A stretch of DNA of 64,000 bases from Alphaproteobacteria bacterium (GTDB lineage: Bacteria > Pseudomonadota > Alphaproteobacteria > Rhizobiales > GCA-2746425): the NCBI GenBank assembly GCA_024743215.1, contig JANSWZ010000001.1:868001-932000 (forward strand), read 5' to 3'. Below, piece after piece: positions 46,420-55,002 of this stretch (the first letter of the stretch is position 1; the number at the start of each line of letters is the position of its first letter). The notes under the pieces were generated by a model. It had not been told where the DNA came from. It searched no databases and saw only the letters and a program-made list of their open reading frames with translations. Made by a program: the position numbers and the translations under genes.

Positions 46420-47522
46420 TGGCTTTTCGAATCAACAAATCATACCTGACAGCGACACTCGTGCTGGTCGGAATCGGCGTTTGGATGGGCACCGGCACAT
46501 TCAGTGTCGGCGGTCTGGCCACTGCAAATTCTGATGCGGTCAGCATCGCCGAACGTCAAGAAAACGCATTGCAGAAGGTCTCGGTGCGGGTCATCACATT
46601 GAAGGCTGCTGAACGGCAGCGGCAATTGGAGATCCGAGGTCGGACTGAAGCTGATGCGACCATTTCCGTGCGCTCAGAAACCAGTGCAATCGTTGCAGAG
46701 CGTCTCGTGAATCTTGGAGATCAAGTCATGCCGGGCGATCTCATGTGCCGCCTGAACACAGGCGCAAGAGAAGCACGTGTTCTTCAGGCGAAGGCGACAT
46801 TGGAACAAACGCAGGCTGACTATTCTGCAAATCTGAAACTGCAGGAACGCGGGTTTGCAGCCACCAATCAGGTGGCGGCACTGAAAGCGGCCCTCGATTC
46901 AGCCAAGGCTGCCCTTCAAGAGGCGGAACAGGAACTGGAACGTATTGAAATCAGAGCGACCGTTGCCGGAATTGTTCAAGAACCCTTGGTAGAAAATGGC
47001 GATCTGCTGTCGGTTGGCGGCGTATGTGCAACTTTGATTGACACCGACCCAATGCTGGTCACCGGACAGGTTTCTGAAAGAGACATCGGGAACCTCTCAA
47101 TTGGTCAGCAGGCGAACATCAATTTGATCACCGGGGAATCTAGAACCGGAACGATCAGCTACATTTCCGCCGCAGCTGATGCGGCCACTCGGACCTTTCG
47201 GGTCGATATTACGATGCCCAATAGCGACAACGCCATCCGCGATGGTGTGACCGCAACAGCTGTTATTCCATTGAAAGCCGTTTCTGCACATTTGCTGGCC
47301 CCCAGCATGCTGACCCTAAGCGATGCTGGAGATGTGGGTATCCGGCTGGTCGATCTGGACCAGGGCACGAACCAATTTCAAAAAATCAATATACTTGGTG
47401 AAACCAAGGAAGGCGTTTGGGCCAGCGGTTTGCCTGAGAGCATCACGGTTATTGCCGTTGGGCAGGAATACGTCATCGATGGCCAGCCCGTTGAACCTGT
47501 CTTTGCGGAGGTCACACAATGA
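46419..47522 (+). CDS. RND efflux periplasmic adaptor (HlyD/AcrA family)
   Basis: The 367-residue adaptor links the RND pump to an outer-membrane channel. It has an N-terminal hydrophobic anchor, a lipoyl half-motif (VSVRSETSAIVAERLVNLGDQV near 80), a helical hairpin at about 115-175 and the second lipoyl half (ERIEIRATVAGIVQEPLVENGDLL), then beta-barrel and membrane-proximal domains. AGGAG lies nine bases before ATG 46419. It overlaps padR by one base and the pump gene by four. No outer-membrane factor gene is in the operon. Confidence 0.92.
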   Translation: MAFRINKSYLTATLVLVGIGVWMGTGTFSVGGLATANSDAVSIAERQENALQKVSVRVITLKAAERQRQLEIRGRTEADATISVRSETSAIVAERLVNLGDQVMPGDLMCRLNTGAREARVLQAKATLEQTQADYSANLKLQERGFAATNQVAALKAALDSAKAALQEAEQELERIEIRATVAGIVQEPLVENGDLLSVGGVCATLIDTDPMLVTGQVSERDIGNLSIGQQANINLITGESRTGTISYISAAADAATRTFRVDITMPNSDNAIRDGVTATAVIPLKAVSAHLLAPSMLTLSDAGDVGIRLVDLDQGTNQFQKINILGETKEGVWASGLPESITVIAVGQEYVIDGQPVEPVFAEVTQ

Positions 47523-50500
47523 TATCTGCACTCGATAGCATCCTACGCCGCCCACGGACGGTCCTCACGCTGATGCTTGTGATGATCCTGGCCGGTGCGT
47601 TCACCTATATTGCAATCCCCAAGGAAGCAAACCCGGACATTGATGTGCCTGTCTTCTATGTCTCCATCGGACAGCAAGGCATCTCTCCGCGAGATTCAGA
47701 ACGGCTTCTGGTCCGTCCAATGGAGACGTCGCTGCGTGGTCTTGATGGACTGAAGGAATTGACAGCAGTGGCCTCTGAGGGCCATGCGGGCATCGTTCTT
47801 GAATTCAACATCGACTTCAACAAGGAAAAGGCACTTGCCGATATCCGCGACAAGGTTGATCAGGCTCAGGCGCAATTGCCGGATGATGCCGATGAACCGC
47901 AGATATTCGAGACCAATTTCTCGCTGCAGCCAACCATTTTTGTTGCGCTTTCCGGCAATGTGCCAGAGCGGACCTTATTCCGCCATGCCCGCGTGCTGCA
48001 GGATGAGTTGGAATCAATCCCCACTGTTCTGGAAGCAAATCTGAACGGCCACAGGGAAGAGCAGCTTGAAGTCATCATCGATATGATGCGGCTTGAATCC
48101 TATGATATCACGCAGCAGGAATTGCTGACCTCCCTGTCCAATAATAATCAGTTGGTGGCAGCCGGATTTCTAGATAGTGGTAGCGGACGGTTTAACGTCA
48201 AGGTGCCCGGCCTCATCGAGACCGCTCAGGATGTCTACTCGCTTCCGATCAAACAGAGTGGCGAAGGTGTTGTCACACTGTCTGATGTGGCGGAAATCCG
48301 TCGCACATTCAAAGATCCCAGTGGCTTTACCCGCATCAATGGCAATCCAGCCATTGCGATCAGCGTTGTGAAGCGCCTGGGAACGAACATCATCGAAAAC
48401 AACGTCGCTGTACGAGAAAAAGTGGCTGAATTTACATCTGAGTGGCCTGAAGCCATCCAGATTGATTTCATGCTGGATGAATCCAGTTTCATCAAGGAAG
48501 TTCAGGGCTCTCTGCAATCCTCAATCATGACGGCCATCGTATTGGTCATGATTGTTGTTTTGGCGGCGTTGGGTGTGCGCTCCGCCATTCTGGTGGGTCT
48601 GGCGATTCCAACCAGCTTCATGACAGGCTTTCTCATTCTCGGTGGCCTGGGCATGACCGTGAACATGATGGTGATGTTTGGCCTGGTGCTGACCGTTGGA
48701 ATGCTGGTGGATGGTGCCATTGTGATTGTGGAATATGCCGACCGAAAAATATCGGAAGGCATGCATCGTCGCGAAGCCTATATTCGAGCCGCAAAACTGA
48801 TGCTTTGGCCCATCGTATCGTCCACGGGCACGACACTGGCGGCATTCCTTCCGCTGTTGCTCTGGCCTGGTGTATCAGGCGAGTTCATGAGCTATCTACC
48901 GATTATGGTGGTGATCGTTCTGTCGGCCGCGCTCGTCACGGCGATGATTTTCCTGCCTGTTACTGGCGGCCTCATTGGTCGGAACAAGGCTTCACCGGAA
49001 GAAGCCAAGCAAGCAGCACAGATGAATGCGAATGCCGATCTGAACATTGCGGAGATGAAGGGTATCACGGGTGTTTACCTGCGTTTCCTGAACCGGATTT
49101 CAGGCTCTGTGACCGGTAATCTGATTACCCTCACAGTGGCAGCAGCAATCGTCGTGGGCGTCTTTGTTGCATTTGGATCCAACAATGCCGGTGTCGAGTT
49201 TTTCGTCGAGGAAGAGCCAGATCAGGCCATTGTTCTGGTTACCGGCCGGGGCAACATGTCGATTCACGAAATTGATGATCTCGTGCGTGAAGTTGAAGGT
49301 GAAATTCTGCAGACTGTTGGTGTCCGCAACGCGGTCGCATCTGCAACCGCGGGCAGCGGCGGCGGCGGTGGAGATGCCCTTGGCGGTGTTCAGGATAAAC
49401 CTGCTGATGTAATCGGTGAGATCAATATTGAGCTGGAAGATTATTGCTGCCGTCGCAAGGCGATCGATATCTTTGATGAAATCCGAGACAGAACTGCGGA
49501 TATGGCCGGTATTTCGGTCGAAATCCGAAAGGTCGAGGGTGGTCCACCTACTGGCAAGGATTTGCGTCTGGAGATCAAATCCACAAATTATGATCAACTG
49601 GTCACTGCGGTTGCACAGGTTCGCAATCACGTGGAGACAATGAGCGATCTCATAGAGATTGAGGATGGTCGCCCTCTGCCCGGAATCGAATGGCAACTTG
49701 ATATTGATCGAGAAGAGGCTGGTCGGTTCAATGCTGGCATCGGCTCAGTGGGTGCAATGGTTCAGTTGGTCACCAATGGCGTGATGATCGGGAACTATCG
49801 ACCCGATGATTCTGAGGATGAAATCGATATTCGCGTCCGTTTGCCGGAAAGCCAGCGCAGCTTTGATGATCTGGACAAGTTGAAACTTCGGACGACAAAT
49901 GGCCAGGTCCCAATTTCAAACTTTGTCAGTCGCGAAGCTGTGCCGAAAGTATCCACCATTACCCGTCGTGACGGTCTGTATGCCATGGATATCAAAGCCA
50001 ATATTGCCCCAAATAGTGGCGTGTTGCCTGATGCAAAGGTCACAGAGCTTGGGCAATGGCTTGATCAGCAGACATGGCCGGACACAGTGCAAATGCGCTT
50101 TCGAGGTGCCGACGAAGAACAGCAGGAAGCCATGGCATTTCTCGGCAACGCCGCCCTTGCCTCTCTGTTCCTGATGTTCATCATTCTGGTAACTCAGTAT
50201 AATTCCTTCTACCAGACGGTCATCACGTTGATGACTGTGATTTTGGCGGTGGTTGGTGTTCTGATTGGCCTGATGGTGACGGGGCAACGGTTCTCAATCA
50301 TCATGACGGGTACGGGTGTCGTGGCGCTTGCTGGTATTGTGGTGAACAACGCGATTGTTCTGATCGATACCTACAATCGATTGCGTCAGGAGGGATCGCC
50401 ACCGAAGGAAGCTGTTCTGAAGACAAGTGCTCAGCGGCTGCGACCAATCTTGCTGACCACAATCACCACAATTGCCGGCCTGATCCCAATGGCCACTCAG

Positions 50501-50797
50501 GTGAATTTTGACTTCTTCAATCGCGTGATAGCGGTTGGTGGAATTACCTCGATCTGGTGGGTCCAGCTATCAACGGCAATCATTGCTGGTCTGGCATTCT
50601 CAACATTGCTGACGCTTTTGCTGGTGCCGGTGCTTCTGTCGATGCCAACCAACTTCGTCGAATTATACCATCGCCTGAGAAACAGATACAAAGGCGCACA
50701 GGAAACGGAATTGCGAGAGACAGCGGATATTCGTCCCTTCCCAATGAGGGATGAGATAAATCCTCAAGAACGGCCACTGCCACAAGCGGCAGAATAA
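47519..50797 (+). CDS. RND-family efflux pump permease
   Basis: The 1,092-residue inner-membrane pump has the RND plan: a first helix, a large periplasmic loop, helices 2-6, a second loop and helices 8-12. The N-terminal IPKEANPDIDVPVFYVS block is typical. In helix 4 the AcrB pair Asp-Asp reads VDGAIVIVEY, keeping one Asp. In helix 10 the AcrB lysine position reads GIVVNNAIVLIDTYNRL. The proton relay thus differs from AcrB. The second loop contains an unusual EDYCCRRK. The transported compounds are unknown. The transcript ends at a terminator inside the convergent pssA. Confidence 0.93.
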   Translation: MISALDSILRRPRTVLTLMLVMILAGAFTYIAIPKEANPDIDVPVFYVSIGQQGISPRDSERLLVRPMETSLRGLDGLKELTAVASEGHAGIVLEFNIDFNKEKALADIRDKVDQAQAQLPDDADEPQIFETNFSLQPTIFVALSGNVPERTLFRHARVLQDELESIPTVLEANLNGHREEQLEVIIDMMRLESYDITQQELLTSLSNNNQLVAAGFLDSGSGRFNVKVPGLIETAQDVYSLPIKQSGEGVVTLSDVAEIRRTFKDPSGFTRINGNPAIAISVVKRLGTNIIENNVAVREKVAEFTSEWPEAIQIDFMLDESSFIKEVQGSLQSSIMTAIVLVMIVVLAALGVRSAILVGLAIPTSFMTGFLILGGLGMTVNMMVMFGLVLTVGMLVDGAIVIVEYADRKISEGMHRREAYIRAAKLMLWPIVSSTGTTLAAFLPLLLWPGVSGEFMSYLPIMVVIVLSAALVTAMIFLPVTGGLIGRNKASPEEAKQAAQMNANADLNIAEMKGITGVYLRFLNRISGSVTGNLITLTVAAAIVVGVFVAFGSNNAGVEFFVEEEPDQAIVLVTGRGNMSIHEIDDLVREVEGEILQTVGVRNAVASATAGSGGGGGDALGGVQDKPADVIGEINIELEDYCCRRKAIDIFDEIRDRTADMAGISVEIRKVEGGPPTGKDLRLEIKSTNYDQLVTAVAQVRNHVETMSDLIEIEDGRPLPGIEWQLDIDREEAGRFNAGIGSVGAMVQLVTNGVMIGNYRPDDSEDEIDIRVRLPESQRSFDDLDKLKLRTTNGQVPISNFVSREAVPKVSTITRRDGLYAMDIKANIAPNSGVLPDAKVTELGQWLDQQTWPDTVQMRFRGADEEQQEAMAFLGNAALASLFLMFIILVTQYNSFYQTVITLMTVILAVVGVLIGLMVTGQRFSIIMTGTGVVALAGIVVNNAIVLIDTYNRLRQEGSPPKEAVLKTSAQRLRPILLTTITTIAGLIPMATQVNFDFFNRVIAVGGITSIWWVQLSTAIIAGLAFSTLLTLLLVPVLLSMPTNFVELYHRLRNRYKGAQETELRETADIRPFPMRDEINPQERPLPQAAE

Positions 50798-50816
50798 AAG
50801 CCGGGCTAAAGAAAAC

Positions 50817-51662
50817 CTACTCTTGCGAAGATGGCGGCTGTTGTACAGCCGCCATTTTTTTACGAAAACTGCGTATACCGACAGGCAGCAATCCCAGATA
50901 AATGAATGTCATGATGGTCACTACGGAAAATGGATAGCTTGCCAACAAGGCAGCCCACAAGACCAATCCCACCATCAATGGAAGCGCAAAATCACGAGGA
51001 ATGCCAGAGCCCATATTTTTACCCGAGAATGTCGGGACAGTACTCACCACCAAAAAACCGATGAACAGAACGTAGATGAGAATGACGATAGCCCAGTCCG
51101 TATCGATGGGCACACCAATTTTCTGAAGCGACAATGGCAGCAAGGCGCACATGGCACCCGCTGGCGCAGGAACACCTGTGAAATAGCCATCCTGCCACTC
51201 ATCAGATTTGTTGCGCTTGCTTTTGGAAGCATTGGCGACATTGAACCGCGCCAATCGCAGCGCCATGCAAATGGCGAAGATCAGCGCAGCAATCCACCCA
51301 AGCGACCGCAAATCATGCAACAGCCAAAGATAGAGGATCATGCCGGGCGCAACACCGAAATTCACAAAGTCTGTGAGCGAGTCCAGTTCGGCTCCCAATT
51401 TGGAACTGGACTTCAAAAGCCGTGCAACACGGCCATCAAGTCCATCCAATACGGCCGCGAGCACCATGGCGAAAACTGCAAATTCAAAACGCCCCTCCAT
51501 CGCAAGACGGATGGAAGTCAATCCAGCGCAAAGCGCCAATAAAGTCACCATATTGGGTAATATGGCACGCAGGGAAATGGGCCGTTTCTTTACTGGATCG
51601 ACAAGATTGCGGCCCAAGCCATCCTTGTCATCCGGGTCCAGAGGCTGGAATGGTCCGCTCAT
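50817..51662 (-). CDS. pssA: CDP-diacylglycerol-serine O-phosphatidyltransferase
   Basis: PssA makes phosphatidylserine from CDP-diacylglycerol and serine in the inner membrane. The CDP-alcohol phosphatidyltransferase motif appears as LDGLDGRVARLLKSSSKLG followed by AELDSLTDFVNFG near residues 90-118. About eight helices are predicted in 281 residues, the size of the Gram-positive-like type II enzyme found in rhizobia. It begins five bases after psd. Its last codons contain the terminator of the facing RND operon. Confidence 0.94.
   Translation of the reverse strand: MSGPFQPLDPDDKDGLGRNLVDPVKKRPISLRAILPNMVTLLALCAGLTSIRLAMEGRFEFAVFAMVLAAVLDGLDGRVARLLKSSSKLGAELDSLTDFVNFGVAPGMILYLWLLHDLRSLGWIAALIFAICMALRLARFNVANASKSKRNKSDEWQDGYFTGVPAPAGAMCALLPLSLQKIGVPIDTDWAIVILIYVLFIGFLVVSTVPTFSGKNMGSGIPRDFALPLMVGLVLWAALLASYPFSVVTIMTFIYLGLLPVGIRSFRKKMAAVQQPPSSQE
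50831..50861 (+). terminator. Terminator of the RND operon, inside the pssA coding end
   Basis: A perfect 11-base-pair stem (ATGGCGGCTGT/ACAGCCGCCAT, three-base loop, arms 50831-50841 and 50845-50855) is followed by an unbroken T run on the plus strand. It lies 33 bases after the pump stop and overlaps pssA codons for KKMAAVQQPP. Confidence 0.9.
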
Positions 51663-51667
51663 CTCAA

Positions 51668-52372
51668 TCAGTCCACACGAGACTGTAATTCACGTGCTCC
51701 ACCATCCTCGAATACTGCAAGAACCGTTTCGCCTGCCACCGCAGTCTGTCCCAGGGCAACACGGGTTGAGGTTCCACGTGGCAAATAGACATCCAGCCGC
51801 GATCCAAACCGGATAAGACCGAAGCGCTCTCCGGCAGTCATGTCCTGCCCTTCCTTGGACCAACAGACAATACGGCGGGCAATCAGGCCTGCAATCTGTA
51901 CAACACCAACTTTGCCATAGCGCGTATTCACGACGAGACTGTTGCGTTCATTGTGTTCGCTGGCCTTATCCAGTTCCGCGTTCAGGAATTTTCCGGGTGT
52001 ATAGGCAATGCGCGTAATCTGACCGCTCATCGGCAAGCGATTTACGTGGCAGTTAAAGACATTCATGAAGATTGAAATGCGGTCGAGCGCCTGGGTGCCC
52101 AATTCCAGTTCCGGTGGCGGCACAAACTGGCCAATCGCGGAAACGCGTCCATCGGCCGGGCTAATGACAAAACGCTCGTCAATGGGCGTCACCCGTGACG
52201 GGTCCCTAAAGAAATACGCAACCCAGGCCGTCAGGATCCCAAAAATCCAGAAAAGAGGCGACCAAAGCCATCCAAGCACCAGCGCCAGAAACGCGGCAAT
52301 GGCAATAAATAGGTATCCCTCTTTGTGGATGGGAACAAACGAGTTGCGGATACTGTCTGCGATAGTGCTCAT
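51668..52372 (-). CDS. psd: Phosphatidylserine decarboxylase proenzyme
   Basis: Psd converts phosphatidylserine to phosphatidylethanolamine. It is the short 234-residue proteobacterial type with an N-terminal hydrophobic hairpin. [12 protein letters not shown] near residue 70 and [16 protein letters not shown] near 100 are conserved. The self-cleavage site is [11 protein letters not shown] near 190, where the Ser becomes the pyruvoyl group. It is transcribed with pssA, so both steps to phosphatidylethanolamine are co-expressed. Confidence 0.94.
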   Translation of the reverse strand: MSTIADSIRNSFVPIHKEGYLFIAIAAFLALVLGWLWSPLFWIFGILTAWVAYFFRDPSRVTPIDERFVISPADGRVSAIGQFVPPPELELGTQALDRISIFMNVFNCHVNRLPMSGQITRIAYTPGKFLNAELDKASEHNERNSLVVNTRYGKVGVVQIAGLIARRIVCWSKEGQDMTAGERFGLIRFGSRLDVYLPRGTSTRVALGQTAVAGETVLAVFEDGGARELQSRVD

Positions 52373-52483
52373 GATGATACTGCGTTACCTGTTTTGACCG
52401 GGTGTGGCCTTGTCACCCCTTACCAGACATGCACATTCAATATCCAGTTGCAAATATGATGTAGATGAAGAGTAGACTTCCAA

Positions 52484-54415
52484 CTATTCGGTTACAAGCG
52501 ATGCGACAAAACCACGATCATCGGATTCGCGCGCCCTACGCAGACGTTCAGCAGCTTCGTTTACTTCCCTTTGACGGTTCCACATGGAGGCGTAAATGCC
52601 GTCCTGCGCCAATAATTCCTGATGAGTTCCGCGCTCAGCGATCATGCCGCTATCCAGCACTATGATCTCGTGCGCGCCGACGACGGTCGACAGACGGTGT
52701 GCAATCACAAGCGTCGTGCGACCTTTTGACACCTGATCAAGTGCGCTTTGGATTTCCTGTTCCGTGTGGCTGTCCAGAGCTGATGTCGCTTCATCCAGAA
52801 TCAGGATTGGCGGTGCCTTCAGTATCGTCCTGGCGATGGCAACACGCTGTTTTTCGCCACCGGACAGTTTTAACCCGCGCTCACCTACTTCTGTATCGAA
52901 ACCATCGGGCAGGCTTTCGATGAAATCAGAGATTTGCGCCATTTCAGCGGCCTGTCTGACTTCGTCTTCTGAGGCGTCAGGGCGACCATAGCGTATGTTA
53001 TAAGCAATCGACTCATTGAACAGCACAGTATCCTGGGGAACCATGCCGATTTTCTGTCTAACAGAGGCCTGGGTTACTTCGCGCACGTCCTGACCATCAA
53101 TCAGAATCCGACCGCCCGTCACATCATAAAACCGAAATAACAATCGAGAAATCGTGGATTTGCCAGCACCCGAGGGTCCCACAATAGCAACCGTCTGACC
53201 TGTGGGCACTTCAAAATCCACGCCTTTCAGGATTGCCCTGTTTTCATCATAGTGAAACCGCACATCTTCAAATCGAATGGTCGCTTCATTGATGATCACA
53301 TCTGGTGCATCGGGTTTGTCCTCTACTTCCGGCGCGACCCCAAGCAGATTGAACATCGCCTCAATATCCACGAAGCCCTGTTTGATTTCCCGATAAATCG
53401 AGCCGATAAAATTGAGGGGAATGTAGAGCTGAATCAAAAGCGCATTGATCAGCACAAAGTCGCCAAGCGTCTGTGTTCCCGCCATTACGGCATTCGCCGA
53501 CATGGCCATGCACACAACCATTCCGGCTGAAAAAATCAGGGTCTGGCCGAAGTTCAACCAGGCCAGAGATGTCGCGGTCTTGACGGCAGCGCCTTCATAA
53601 CCTTCCATGGATTCGTCAAATCGTCTCGCTTCCATCTGTTCATTGCTGAAGTATTTGACCGTCTCATAGTTGAGCAAACTGTCGACTGACTTGCTGTTGG
53701 CATCAGTATCGGCTTCGTTCATTTCGCGACGAATTGCGATGCGCCAGTTAGAAGCCATGATGGTGAAGACGATATAGACAACGATCATGACCACGATCAC
53801 GGCAAGATAGGTCATGTTGAAATGGTAGCCGACCACACCAGCCATGAAAATAAATTCCAGCGCCGTTGGGAACGAGGCAAGAATTGTGAAGCGGACAACT
53901 GTTTCTATTCCCTTGGTGCCGCGTTCGATGATCCGCGACAAACCACCGGTGCGGCGTTGCAGATGGAACCTTAGGGACAGGTCATGCATGTGAACAAATG
54001 TCTTGCGGGCAAGGCTGCGGACCGCATGTTGGCTGACACGTGCAAACAGCCCGTCACGGAGTTGGGTGAAGCCAATCATCAGGATACGACCAACACCATA
54101 GGCAATGACCAACATGACCGGCACCAGCAAAAACGCAGGTAAGAAGCCAATTTCGTCATCATTCCCGGCAAGTGCATCGGTGGCGTATTTGTACAAAAAG
54201 GGTACATATACGGTGACGATTTTAGCGACGACCAGCGCGGCAAAGGCCAACCAGACACGTTGCTTCAGCTCTGGTCGATCCGCTGGCCACATATATGGCC
54301 ATAGATTCCGGATTGTGGATACCAAATCACCGTCTTCAGTGGATATCTGCGTGGCCGATTGCCTGTTTTTTTTAGCCGCATCCTTGGCTTTGCCAGATGC
54401 ATCAATTGCAGTCAT
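52484..54415 (-). CDS. Atm1-type ABC exporter (permease-ATPase half transporter)
   Basis: This 643-residue half transporter works as a homodimer. Six helices occupy about 50-330, including the Atm1-type FHLQRRTGGLSRIIERGTKG, whose basic residues line the glutathione site in the family, and NYETVKYFSNE. The ATPase domain has VGPSGAGKSTISRLLFRFYD, LSGGEKQRVAIARTIL and ILILDEATSALD. Bacterial Atm1 homologues export glutathione conjugates of heavy metals or sulfur compounds. The ArsR-type gene 67 bases upstream on the same strand suggests metal-dependent control. Confidence 0.92.
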   Translation of the reverse strand: MTAIDASGKAKDAAKKNRQSATQISTEDGDLVSTIRNLWPYMWPADRPELKQRVWLAFAALVVAKIVTVYVPFLYKYATDALAGNDDEIGFLPAFLLVPVMLVIAYGVGRILMIGFTQLRDGLFARVSQHAVRSLARKTFVHMHDLSLRFHLQRRTGGLSRIIERGTKGIETVVRFTILASFPTALEFIFMAGVVGYHFNMTYLAVIVVMIVVYIVFTIMASNWRIAIRREMNEADTDANSKSVDSLLNYETVKYFSNEQMEARRFDESMEGYEGAAVKTATSLAWLNFGQTLIFSAGMVVCMAMSANAVMAGTQTLGDFVLINALLIQLYIPLNFIGSIYREIKQGFVDIEAMFNLLGVAPEVEDKPDAPDVIINEATIRFEDVRFHYDENRAILKGVDFEVPTGQTVAIVGPSGAGKSTISRLLFRFYDVTGGRILIDGQDVREVTQASVRQKIGMVPQDTVLFNESIAYNIRYGRPDASEDEVRQAAEMAQISDFIESLPDGFDTEVGERGLKLSGGEKQRVAIARTILKAPPILILDEATSALDSHTEQEIQSALDQVSKGRTTLVIAHRLSTVVGAHEIIVLDSGMIAERGTHQELLAQDGIYASMWNRQREVNEAAERLRRARESDDRGFVASLVTE

Positions 54416-54482
54416 TTAGTTAGGATTCCTGATTGTGGACGCGTGAGCACCGGAAATGCGGCACAAGGGCCGGGTTCTTACC

Positions 54483-54860
54483 CTAGGCTAATTCTTTATT
54501 GTCTTCTTTTGGCGCGACTGCCTGGCAAGATTCTGTCAAAGCTGCAATCAAGGTACTGGCATGTTTGAGTTTCTGCGTGTTGAGACAGTAACAGGATCGT
54601 GGTCCATCAATCGTGCCAACAATCAATCCTGCATCCTTCAGCACCTTAAGGTGCTGCGAAACAGTCGATTGGACCAGAGGGAGCATCTCAACGATCTCAC
54701 CGCAGAAACAACGGCCTTTGGAGGCCAAAGCACGAATGATTTCAAGGCGTGCTGGATGACCCAGCGCACGCAGGACAGCGGCCATATCGCAGTCCCCGGT
54801 CACGCCGCCAGCGGCATTGTCCCCATGTGAGACTTCAGCTGGTGGACCATTCTGCTTCAC
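54483..54860 (-). CDS. ArsR/SmtB-family transcriptional regulator
   Basis: The 125-residue winged-helix repressor has LRALGHPARLEIIRALASKG, the recognition segment VQSTVSQHLKVLKDAGLIVG and the wing. Cysteines in RCFCGEIV correspond to the alpha-3 metal site (ELCVCDL) of ArsR-type sensors, and more occur in CDMAA, SCYC and SCQA, so a thiol-binding metal or metalloid is likely. The start is taken as GTG at 54860 because AAGGA stands six bases before it. The ATG at 54875 would lie inside the operator-like repeat. It probably controls the Atm1-type exporter downstream. Confidence 0.88.
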   Translation of the reverse strand: MKQNGPPAEVSHGDNAAGGVTGDCDMAAVLRALGHPARLEIIRALASKGRCFCGEIVEMLPLVQSTVSQHLKVLKDAGLIVGTIDGPRSCYCLNTQKLKHASTLIAALTESCQAVAPKEDNKELA

Positions 54861-54870
54861 GCAATTTCCT

Positions 54871-54892
54871 TTCATCGTTAGTTACCGATGAA
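54871..54892. promoter_or_regulatory. Inverted repeat upstream of the ArsR-type gene
   Basis: TTCATCG-N8-CGATGAA is a perfect repeat with 7-base arms just upstream of the ribosome site used by GTG 54860. It is the likely binding site of the ArsR-family protein. Confidence 0.6.
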
Positions 54893-55002
54893 TATGGCAT
54901 ACGCACAGCAGCAATCAAGTGCCGAAGCCAGAAGTCCGGTTAAACACACAGAAAACGTGGAAAAACCTAATTTTCCTGGCTCTTTGCCCGTCCCATGAAG
55001 GA

